Source of the DNA: MED660 sp002691025
GTDB lineage: Bacteria > Myxococcota_A > UBA9160 > UBA4427
DNA: 64,000 nt
Assembly: GCA_002170485.2 (NCBI GenBank)
Contig: NHDZ02000008.1
Coordinates: 1-64,000, forward strand
Direction of reading: 5' to 3'
Shown here: positions 9,243 to 16,331 of the stretch, piece by piece
Numbering within the stretch: position 1 is the stretch's first letter
Layout of the letters: each line of letters begins with the position of its first letter
Translations under genes and position numbers: made by a program
The notes under the pieces: model-generated
Database searches by the model: none
Seen by the model: only the letters and a program-made list of their open reading frames with translations
What the model was told of the DNA's origin: nothing

Positions 9243-11003
9243 CTAGCCGGCCGCTTCGGCCTTTGCCTGCATTCTCCGACGGATCAGGAGTTGGTGGCCA
9301 ATGCCCAGTAAGTTGCTGACCGTCCAGTAGAGAACCAAACCAGACGGAAAGGTGTAAGAAAAGAGGAGCATGATGCCAGGCATCATGATCATCATCATTT
9401 TGGCTTGCGCCGGATCCATGCCGGTCTGAGGCGTCATCTGCTGCTGAAAGACCATCGAACCCGCCATCAAGAAGGGAAGAATCCGCACCGGAAAATCAAG
9501 ACCCGGAAGCGTGAAAAGAGTCGCGGGCGCAGAGAGGTCATTGATCCAGAAAATGAACGGAGCCTGCCTGAGATCAAAAGAAGTCTGCAATGCGTAAAAG
9601 AGACCGATAAAAACAGGCATCTGCAAAAGCAGGGGCAAACACCCACTGAGGGGATTTACACCCTCTTCTCGGTAGATCTTGAACGTCTCTTCGGACTGCT
9701 TTTGTCGATCGTCCTTGAACTTCTCCTGGATCTCCTTGATGCGGGGCATGACCTCGCGCATACGCTCGGCCGATCTCATCTGCTTGGTCACGATGGGAAG
9801 CGTCACCAGGCGAACCAGGATCGTCAAAACAATGATCGCCAAGCCGTAGTTGGGAATCACTCGATGCACCTTCTCGAGCGCCCACTCGAAAAAGAAGGTC
9901 AGCGGTTCAACCCAGGACCAGCCGCGGTTGAGAGTCAGGTCAAGATCTCGACCCAGTTCCCGTAGAAGCGGCGGATCCTTCGGACCGAAGAAAACCGAAT
10001 AGCGCCTGGAAACCGTCTCGCCCGGAAGAGCGCGACCTCCGCGTTGACGTACTTCAGCGGTGGCAATCTTCCCTTCTACCAGCGGCACAAAAGCCACTCC
10101 GACATCCGTGGGGTCAGCCGGAATCAAGACGCTGGCGAAATAGCGCAGGTCCACACCGGCCCAAACAACATCTGAACTCGCCTGAAAGGGACCTTCATCA
10201 TTGCCAAGGAGACTGCCAAAGAAACCACTCGATCCCAGTGAAGGCACCAACTCACGGGTGACATCTTCACCGACCAGAGCAATCAAGGAGAGTTCACTGA
10301 AATCTGTTCGTTTGTTGACGGCGGTGGGAAGCGAAATGGAATACGCGGAATCAAGCGGCGACTGACCCCGGTTCGTAAACTCGACCACGAACTCCAGTTC
10401 GTACGTCTCATCGGGGCGACGAAAGATCTTTCTGATTTCAAGATCACCACGACGAAGCAAGAAGACGACTTCAGAGGCGCTTGCAGTTTCCACCTCGTAG
10501 AGCGCTTCGCTTAGATCCGTGTCACCCGACGCCAGGAAATCGGTCGAAAGAGTCGCCTTGATACTCTCGGGTATATCGATCAATTCAACCGGGATTTCAT
10601 GCCGGGGTGTCTCAAAGAATTGCTTCATCTGAACGGCATGAACAACTCCGCCTCGATTCGAGAGTTCTATTCGAATCCGGTCATTCTCAAGCACACCGGA
10701 CCACGGCGCGACAGAACCGGCGGGCGGAGCCAATTGAGCAGGTTTGAGAACTTGTTCGCTTTTCTCATTCCTGACTGGTTCGGCCGCAGGTTTGCCTGAA
10801 TCCGCATAGGAGGGCGTCTTCTCTTCATTCCATCCGCCTCGTTGCGTTGGAAGGACGCGATCCGGTGCGGATGTCTCCTCGGCCGCTTCGGTGACGACAC
10901 TGGGAAATTCCCGCTTTTCCGCCTGGATCTGCTGTTGCCAAGCGATCCATCCAATAAAGACAGCCATCGAAAGCGCGAATGCAGCAAGTAGATTGCGGTC
11001 CAC
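9243..11003 (-). CDS. yidC: Membrane protein insertase YidC
   Basis: This 586-residue inner-membrane insertase is of the Gram-negative type. An N-terminal signal-anchor helix (LLAAFALSMAVFIGWIAW) precedes a large periplasmic beta-sandwich domain (about residues 60-350). The five-helix core follows, with the conserved Arg in LTILVRLVTLP, MPVFIGLFYALQTSFDLR, and the C-terminal GLVLYWTVSNLLGIGHQLLI. It starts at a GTG three bases after the yidD stop. The large periplasmic domain confirms a Gram-negative host. Confidence 0.97.
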   Translation of the reverse strand: MDRNLLAAFALSMAVFIGWIAWQQQIQAEKREFPSVVTEAAEETSAPDRVLPTQRGGWNEEKTPSYADSGKPAAEPVRNEKSEQVLKPAQLAPPAGSVAPWSGVLENDRIRIELSNRGGVVHAVQMKQFFETPRHEIPVELIDIPESIKATLSTDFLASGDTDLSEALYEVETASASEVVFLLRRGDLEIRKIFRRPDETYELEFVVEFTNRGQSPLDSAYSISLPTAVNKRTDFSELSLIALVGEDVTRELVPSLGSSGFFGSLLGNDEGPFQASSDVVWAGVDLRYFASVLIPADPTDVGVAFVPLVEGKIATAEVRQRGGRALPGETVSRRYSVFFGPKDPPLLRELGRDLDLTLNRGWSWVEPLTFFFEWALEKVHRVIPNYGLAIIVLTILVRLVTLPIVTKQMRSAERMREVMPRIKEIQEKFKDDRQKQSEETFKIYREEGVNPLSGCLPLLLQMPVFIGLFYALQTSFDLRQAPFIFWINDLSAPATLFTLPGLDFPVRILPFLMAGSMVFQQQMTPQTGMDPAQAKMMMIMMPGIMLLFSYTFPSGLVLYWTVSNLLGIGHQLLIRRRMQAKAEAAG

Positions 11004-11006
11004 GGA

Positions 11007-11294
11007 TCAACCTCGAGGTACGGGGTCGTAGCCCCCGGCGTTGAAGGGATGGCATCGCACAATCCGGCGGGCGCCCAAAAGGATTCCTCTACGGATCCCA
11101 TGTTCGCGCAGTGCTTGTGCGGTGTAGGTCGAGCAGCTCGGTTCAAATCGACACATCGGACCGAAAAAGGGCGAAAGGAAGAGGTGCCATAGGTGAAGGA
11201 TCCGGATCAAAACCCGAGCGACCATGGAGGGTCTTCTCTTCGGTTGGCCGGCCTGCGGCTCCGAGCCCGGTGAATGTCTTTCGCTTTGAATCAC
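11007..11294 (-). CDS. yidD: Membrane protein insertion efficiency factor YidD
   Basis: This 95-residue small protein has the full YidD signature: LSPFFGPMCRFEPSCSTYT, then HGIRRGILLGARRIVRCHPF and NAGGYDPVP. It carries conserved cysteines and aids YidC-dependent insertion. The N-terminal 20 residues before MVARVLIRILHLW may not be translated, because homology begins near that internal Met. The 5' end overlaps the rnpA stop by four bases. Confidence 0.93.
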   Translation of the reverse strand: MIQSERHSPGSEPQAGQPKRRPSMVARVLIRILHLWHLFLSPFFGPMCRFEPSCSTYTAQALREHGIRRGILLGARRIVRCHPFNAGGYDPVPRG

Positions 11295-11707
11295 GAAAGG
11301 GTCCTTTTCTCTGTGTTCCCTTGAGTCAGGTTCTCCGGGTTTTTTACCAAAGGACTCACCAAACGATCCAGGGACCGAAATACGTCGACGGTATCAAGCT
11401 GCGCAGCCCGCTTTCTTGCTATCACCACCAGGTCAAGCGATGCGGGAAGCGTTCCTCTTTCCCTTCGGAACCACTCTCGAACCTGTCTGCGAATCCGGTT
11501 TCTCACCACCGCATTGCCCACCGCGCGGCTGGTGCTCAATCCCAAACGAGGATCGGCCGTGCTTCGACCAGGGCAATTCGGTTCAATGACACTCAACAAG
11601 ACGAACTCCGAGCTCGCTCGTCGCTGGCCCTTACGCGAAACGCGCACAAAATCCTGCGATTTGAGGATCCGGCTGGACCGACCAAAAAGGCCGGTTTTCT
11701 CGACCAC
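11291..11707 (-). CDS. rnpA: Ribonuclease P protein component
   Basis: This 138-residue protein subunit of RNase P assists 5' maturation of tRNAs. The RNR motif is visible as AVGNAVVRNRIRRQVREWFR, and the N-terminal LKSQDFVRVSRKGQR is typical. It starts at a GTG two bases after the rpmH stop. The C-terminal 20 residues (KNPENLTQGNTEKRTLS) extend slightly beyond most homologues. Confidence 0.94.
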   Translation of the reverse strand: MVEKTGLFGRSSRILKSQDFVRVSRKGQRRASSEFVLLSVIEPNCPGRSTADPRLGLSTSRAVGNAVVRNRIRRQVREWFRRERGTLPASLDLVVIARKRAAQLDTVDVFRSLDRLVSPLVKNPENLTQGNTEKRTLS

Positions 11708-11709
11708 GA

Positions 11710-11859
11710 TTACTTGGAAGCGACAGTGACGGCCAGGCGCTTTCGCCCCTTCGCGCGTCGTCTTTTCAAGATCGTTCGGCCGGAGCGTGTTTTCATTCGC
11801 TCACGGAAGCCGTGTTTGCGGAGTCGCTTGATTCGACTGGGTTGGTAGGTTCTTTTCAT
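11710..11859 (-). CDS. rpmH: 50S ribosomal protein L34
   Basis: The 49-residue L34 starts at an ATG (11857-11859) with MKRTYQPSRIKRLRKHGF and ends RRRAKGRKRLAVTVASK. A longer frame to 12057 is discarded because L34 is invariant in length and the upstream part lacks homology. It heads the rpmH-rnpA-yidD-yidC operon and diverges from dnaN across the presumed origin gap. Confidence 0.97.
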   Translation of the reverse strand: MKRTYQPSRIKRLRKHGFRERMKTRSGRTILKRRRAKGRKRLAVTVASK

Positions 11860-12200
11860 GACGTCTGGCGCCTTCAATTCGCTGTCGTTTGTCAGATGAG
11901 GCAGGTGTCCAGCGTTGTCCTGCGCCCCTGCGGTGAGCTCATCGAGGCGAAAGGTGCCCCGCTCCTGGATGCTCGACCGCACTGTTCCGAAGGCGCGCGA
12001 GCTTAGCCAGCCCCTTTCCCAGCCGCCACCACCAGAAGAACATCGGTTGAAGGCCACGGCGGCGAAAAAAATCTCAACCCGGCCTTTCTCTTGCCTTCTA
12101 TGGATCCCCGACCATGGTAAGATTCACTCAGTGTTTGAACAGATCCTGGAGCCTTTCTAGGCTCCGATGCTGTTTCCCGACATTCCACATTACTCAGACA

Positions 12201-12236
12201 AAGCATAAAGCATATTAATATCGGATACTTATGCTT
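12201..12236. repeat. AT-rich dyad with tandem heptamers
   Basis: Arms AAGCATAA (12201-12208) and TTATGCTT (12229-12236) are perfect inverted copies with a 20-base spacer. Inside, AAGCATA is repeated in tandem (12201-12214) and the palindrome ATATTAATAT spans 12212-12221. This could be an unwinding or protein-binding site of the origin, or a dnaN operator. Confidence 0.6.
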
Positions 12237-12250
12237 GTTTTGTTCTTCGT

Positions 12251-12279
12251 TTTACAGACTTCTACGACTACTCTTTAAA
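12251..12279 (+). promoter_or_regulatory. Candidate sigma-70 promoter of dnaN
   Basis: TTTACA (5/6 to the -35 consensus) and TTTAAA (4/6 to the -10) are separated by 17 bases and end 26 bases before the dnaN ATG. A GGGAG Shine-Dalgarno follows. Confidence 0.4.
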
Positions 12280-12305
12280 AATTGAAAAAAAATTGGGAGT
12301 GCTAG

Positions 12306-13427
12306 ATGAAACTATCTATCGCCAAATCTGAACTCCAAAAAGGATTGGCTCGAATTCAAGCCATTGTCGACAAGCGAAACTCGATGCCGATCCTCGCCAA
12401 TGTCATGATCGAAGCCACCGAGGAGGGCAGTGGGAGTCTCCAGATCTCGGCAACCGATCTTGAAGTGGGAATTCGAAGCCGCCAGGACGCAGATGTATCC
12501 GAGCCGGGGGGGCTGACCGTTTCTGCAAAGACCCTTTACGAGATTGTTCGAGAGTTACCGGATGAGACCGTCCACCTGGAAAGCACTGCGAACTCATTTC
12601 TTTTGATTCAGTGTGAACGTTCCCATTTCAAGCTTGCAGGTACTTCCCCCGAGGAATACCCCACTCTCCCCGATTTCTCACCGCAAAACACGGTCACCGT
12701 GCCGAGCAACGTGCTCGCGGTGATGATTGAACGAACCATGTACGCCGCCTCAACGGATGAGACTCGATATAACCTCAACGGCGTCTACCTCGAAGTCGAC
12801 TCCGGGACCAATCAGCTTCGACTGGTGGCCACGGACGGCCACCGCCTGGCAATGGTCGAAAATGAGATCCCCGGGGAACTATCCGCCCTCCAAAGCGGGG
12901 TGATAATACCACGAAAAGGCCTGGCGGAGCTCAAAAGGCTGCTCGATGAAGACATGGTGGATGAGATTGATCTCGCTTTCGAAGGCAATAGCGGTTTGGC
13001 TCGAGGGGGAGAGGTCACTTTGGTCATGCGTCTCATCGAAGGCGAATTCCCCAATTACCAACAGGTGATTCCCGGCGAGTCCACCGTGCAGGTCATTGTC
13101 GATAGCGAAAAGCTCTCACGCGCTTTGCGCCGAGTGGTTTTGCTCTCCTCGCAGCGAAGCCGAGCTGTGAAACTCGAGTTGGGGGAACACAAGCTCACGG
13201 TGTCCTCCAATAATCCGGACATGGGTGATGCACGCGATGAACTCGACAGCGATTACGCGGGGGAAGCGATTTCCATTGGATTCAACGCTCGATACATGCT
13301 GGATGCCTTGGCGGCTCTTCAGGTCAAGGAAGTGTGGTTGGGCCTGAACAGCGACCTTTCGCCCGCGAAGGTCAAGCCGACGAACGACGAAGGGGCCCTG
13401 GCTGTCGTAATGCCGATGAGGCTCTAG
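12306..13427 (+). CDS. dnaN: DNA polymerase III beta subunit (sliding clamp)
   Basis: This 373-residue processivity clamp dimerises around DNA. Three successive clamp folds are visible. Family motifs include MPILANVMIEA near residue 29, RYNLNGVYLEV near residue 155, LVATDGHRLA near residue 175, and the C-terminal VMPMRL that closes every bacterial clamp. The ATG is preceded by GGGAG. It is the first plus-strand gene after the presumed origin. The usual upstream neighbour dnaA and downstream neighbour recF are both absent. Confidence 0.98.
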   Translation: MKLSIAKSELQKGLARIQAIVDKRNSMPILANVMIEATEEGSGSLQISATDLEVGIRSRQDADVSEPGGLTVSAKTLYEIVRELPDETVHLESTANSFLLIQCERSHFKLAGTSPEEYPTLPDFSPQNTVTVPSNVLAVMIERTMYAASTDETRYNLNGVYLEVDSGTNQLRLVATDGHRLAMVENEIPGELSALQSGVIIPRKGLAELKRLLDEDMVDEIDLAFEGNSGLARGGEVTLVMRLIEGEFPNYQQVIPGESTVQVIVDSEKLSRALRRVVLLSSQRSRAVKLELGEHKLTVSSNNPDMGDARDELDSDYAGEAISIGFNARYMLDALAALQVKEVWLGLNSDLSPAKVKPTNDEGALAVVMPMRL

Positions 13428-13487
13428 AAGGCCGTTCATCGCGAACATAAAGACCCCGGATCAGTCGACTCTCCGGGTGGATTCAGA

Positions 13488-13649
13488 ATGAGTCCTGAAC
13501 GGCCCTCAAATGGTGCCAGAAAGCGCGAACTGAATGCGCTGAGTCGCTTTACGGCCCTATGTGAGTTTTGTACCTTCCAGGCTCAGCAAAAGGCCCTCAG
13601 CGCCACGGGTGCAGACGGCTTTTTTGTGGATTCGAGCGTTAGCTTTTGA
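13488..13649 (+). CDS. Possible small ORF between dnaN and gyrB (53 aa)
   Basis: An ATG frame of 53 codons (beginning MSPERPSNGARKRELNALSR) has GGTGGA six bases upstream and ends one base before the 13650-13680 stem-loop. No family is recognised. The product is mixed in character with two Cys and one Phe-rich patch. It may be a relic, a leader peptide or noise; codon composition cannot decide at this length. Confidence 0.2.
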   Translation: MSPERPSNGARKRELNALSRFTALCEFCTFQAQQKALSATGADGFFVDSSVSF

Positions 13650-13680
13650 TCCCGAATCGGATACCGAAACCAATTCGGGA
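13650..13680. repeat. Strong stem-loop between dnaN and gyrB
   Basis: TCCCGAATCGG and CCAATTCGGGA pair over 11 positions with one mismatch and a 9-base loop. No T-run follows, so it is not a standard terminator on the plus strand. Confidence 0.6.
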
Positions 13681-13847
13681 ATAGTGGGTGAAACGCCGGT
13701 GGCCGCGAACCCGTCGAGTCCCCAAAGGCCCGAAGAATTTCATGAAGGGCCCGAAAAAACGGCTCTGGATGTCAGATTTACTTTCGGGAAGAAAAAAACC
13801 CGGTTTCGAACGCCCTGGTTGGATGGGCGTTGGCCAAATCGCGCAGG

Positions 13848-16322
13848 ATGGAAAATGAAATTCAGGGCTCGGGGAAGAATTCGCTTGTGAGTTACGACGC
13901 CAGTTCAATTGAAGTGCTCGAAGGATTGGAGCCGGTTCGCAAGCGTCCCGCGATGTATATCGGTACGACGGGTCCGGCGGGTCTTCATCATCTCGTGTAC
14001 GAGATCGTGGACAATTCGATCGATGAAGCGCTGGCCGGTTTTTGCAGCGAGATCACGATCACCATCCACCCCGACAACAGCGTCACGGTGACCGACAACG
14101 GTCGCGGTATTCCGACGGACATGCATCCGGTGGAAGGTCGGTCTGCTTGCGAGGTCGTGATGACGACTCTTCACGCAGGCGGGAAGTTCGACGAGAACAG
14201 CTACAAGGTCTCGGGTGGTCTTCACGGTGTAGGCGTATCAGTAGTGAATGCGTTGTCGATTTCACTTTCATTGGAGATTCGACGTGAAGGAAAACGCTTC
14301 ACGCAGTCCTATGAGCGCGGGGCTCCACTGGCTCCGTTGGAACAAGTAGGAGAGGCATCCGATTCGGGCACTACCATCCGTTTCCAGCCTGATCCCGTGA
14401 TCTTCAGTGAGACCGAATTCTCTTTTGATGTTTTGTCTCAGAGGCTGCGAGAGCTTTCGTTTCTGAATGCCGGTGTTCGCATCAAGATCAAAGATGATCG
14501 AAACGATAAAGAGCATGATTTCTGCTACGAGGGTGGAATTGTTTCTTTTGTGGAACACCTCAACAGCAATCGTGTCCCACTGCACCCGGAGACTCTCTTC
14601 ATCTCTGAAACTCGACCGTTGACGGAACGAGGTTCCGGTGAAGTCGGGATCGAAATAGCCCTGCAGTACAATGATTCCTATAACGAAGCCGTCTATTCCT
14701 TTGCGAATAACATCAATACAGTGGAGGGAGGAAGCCATCTCGTCGGCTTCCGCACGGCTCTGACAAGGACCATCAACCGGTATATCCAGAACCATGAAAA
14801 AGGGAACGCCAAAGGCGAAAAGAGTTCGGTCACTGGGGATGATCTTCGGGAAGGTCTGACAGCGGTCATTTCCGTGAAGCTCCCCCAACCGGAGTTCGAA
14901 GGGCAGACCAAGACCAAGCTCGGCACCGGTGAAGTTCGTGGGATCGTGGAAGCCGTGCTCTACAAGGAGCTTCTGGCCAAGCTGGAAGAGAACCCACGAA
15001 TTGCCAAACCCATAATCGGCAAGGTGGTGGACGCCGCGAAGGCCAGAGAAGCGGCCCGCAAGGCTCGCGAACTCGCGCGAAGAAAAGGCGCGCTGTCCGA
15101 CTTCAGTCTGCCTGGAAAGTTGGCGGATTGTCAGGAACGTGATCCGGAACTCTGTGAAATCATCATCGTCGAAGGGGAATCGGCCGGGGGTACGGCACGA
15201 CAGGGTCGGTCCCGGGCCACCCAGGCAATCCTTCCGATTCGCGGAAAGATCCTCAACGTGGAACGGGCCCGACTGGACCGGATGCTCGCCAACACCGAAA
15301 TCCAGGCGATCATTGCCGCTCTCGGTTGTGGAATCGGAGCCGAGTTCGATGTCACCAAAGCGCGGTATCACAAAGTCATCATCATGACGGATGCGGATGT
15401 GGACGGATCGCATATCCGCACCCTTCTACTGACTTTCTTCTACCGGCAGATGAGACCCTTGATCGAGGCGGGTTATCTCTACATTGCGCTGCCTCCGCTC
15501 TACAAGGCCAAAAAGGGAAAGAAGAGCCAGTACCTGAAGGATCCAGAAGCGCTCGAGGATTATCTCCTTGATATGGGTCTTTCATCGGTAGAGGTGACTT
15601 CCGATGGAAATCCCTTGAATGAGGCAACCTTGCGCGAACTCTTGAAGAGTGCGAGTACGCGTCAGAAGATGTTGGATCGATTCCAGATCCGGCTTTTCGA
15701 CGAGCGAATCATCGATGCGGCGGCCAACCTCGGTCTTCCCACTCGCGAGGATCTGGATGACGGCCCCGCTCTCCTCGATCAGATCGCGCCAAAAATCGAA
15801 GCAGAACTCACTCGGCTTGAGGGTGGCGAAGTCGGGACCATTGATTGGTCGCTGGAAGAAGATCGCGATCACAATGCCTTTCGTTTGGTGGCCAAACTCA
15901 GGCGCGGTGGACAGACTCTGAGGACTGCCATCGATGCGGGAGTTCTCGCTTCAGCGGATTTTCAGAGGCTCCTTCGGTGTCAATCCAACTCCTCTGACCT
16001 GGGGGCGGGACCGTACGTCGAGAGAACCGTGGGCGACGGTGATGAAACGCAACACCTGAAGTCCACGCGACTTCTGGCTTCCATACTGGCGCGAGGCAGC
16101 AAAGGGGTTTCTCTTCAGCGTTACAAGGGTCTGGGTGAAATGAACGCAGAGCAACTCGAGGAAACGACCATGAAGCCGGAGAACCGCGTGCTTCTGCAGG
16201 TGCGAGTCGATGATATTGTCGAAGCCGATGATGTCTTTACGACTCTCATGGGTGAAGTGGTTGAATCTCGTCGTCAATTCATTGAAGCCAACGCGCTCAA
16301 CGTCGAAAACCTGGACGTATAG
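13848..16322 (+). CDS. gyrB: DNA gyrase subunit B
   Basis: This ATPase subunit of gyrase has about 824 residues. The N-terminal GHKL domain includes YDASSIEVLEGLEPVRKRPA and the DNGRGIPTDMH loop. The transducer domain contains the QTKTKLG loop. The TOPRIM domain has IIIVEGESAGGTARQGRSR and MTDADVDGSHIRTLLL, and KGLGEMNAEQLEETTM marks the C-terminal domain. The start is uncertain: ATG 13848 is used, while TTG 13830 and GTG 13887 (VSYDASS, closest to the typical family start) are alternatives. The EGESA variant (EGDSA is commoner) is conservative. Confidence 0.98.
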   Translation: MENEIQGSGKNSLVSYDASSIEVLEGLEPVRKRPAMYIGTTGPAGLHHLVYEIVDNSIDEALAGFCSEITITIHPDNSVTVTDNGRGIPTDMHPVEGRSACEVVMTTLHAGGKFDENSYKVSGGLHGVGVSVVNALSISLSLEIRREGKRFTQSYERGAPLAPLEQVGEASDSGTTIRFQPDPVIFSETEFSFDVLSQRLRELSFLNAGVRIKIKDDRNDKEHDFCYEGGIVSFVEHLNSNRVPLHPETLFISETRPLTERGSGEVGIEIALQYNDSYNEAVYSFANNINTVEGGSHLVGFRTALTRTINRYIQNHEKGNAKGEKSSVTGDDLREGLTAVISVKLPQPEFEGQTKTKLGTGEVRGIVEAVLYKELLAKLEENPRIAKPIIGKVVDAAKAREAARKARELARRKGALSDFSLPGKLADCQERDPELCEIIIVEGESAGGTARQGRSRATQAILPIRGKILNVERARLDRMLANTEIQAIIAALGCGIGAEFDVTKARYHKVIIMTDADVDGSHIRTLLLTFFYRQMRPLIEAGYLYIALPPLYKAKKGKKSQYLKDPEALEDYLLDMGLSSVEVTSDGNPLNEATLRELLKSASTRQKMLDRFQIRLFDERIIDAAANLGLPTREDLDDGPALLDQIAPKIEAELTRLEGGEVGTIDWSLEEDRDHNAFRLVAKLRRGGQTLRTAIDAGVLASADFQRLLRCQSNSSDLGAGPYVERTVGDGDETQHLKSTRLLASILARGSKGVSLQRYKGLGEMNAEQLEETTMKPENRVLLQVRVDDIVEADDVFTTLMGEVVESRRQFIEANALNVENLDV

Positions 16323-16331
16323 GAACCGATT

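Larger units (their letters stand above)
11860..12305. other. rpmH-dnaN intergenic region, candidate oriC
   Basis: This 446-base non-coding gap lies at the point where gene orientation flips from minus to plus. dnaA, normally located here, is missing. The right third (about 12180-12300) is conspicuously AT-rich compared with its surroundings. It contains tandem AAGCATA copies, an AAGCATAA/TTATGCTT inverted repeat and a perfect ATATTAATAT palindrome. No good match to the TTATCCACA DnaA box was found by eye. Confidence 0.5.
13428..13847. other. dnaN-gyrB intergenic region with several stem-loops
   Basis: This 420-base gap occupies the usual recF position. It contains a nested inverted repeat (outer arms 13430-13438/13496-13504, inner arms 13455-13460/13472-13477). 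An 11-bp stem with one mismatch lies at 13650-13680, and a 7-bp dyad CCCGAAA/TTTCGGG at 13750-13788. A weak DnaA-box-like TGTGGATTC (7/9, reverse orientation) lies at 13625-13633. Only weak small frames are present. Confidence 0.5.

Noticed and set aside
12180..12200. DnaA box at CATTCCACA
   Set aside because: Only 6 of 9 positions agree with TTATCCACA, which is expected by chance.
14268..15413. A 381-codon minus frame antisense to gyrB
   Set aside because: It lies wholly inside gyrB, shows no family motif and is a shadow of a well-supported gene in GC-rich DNA.
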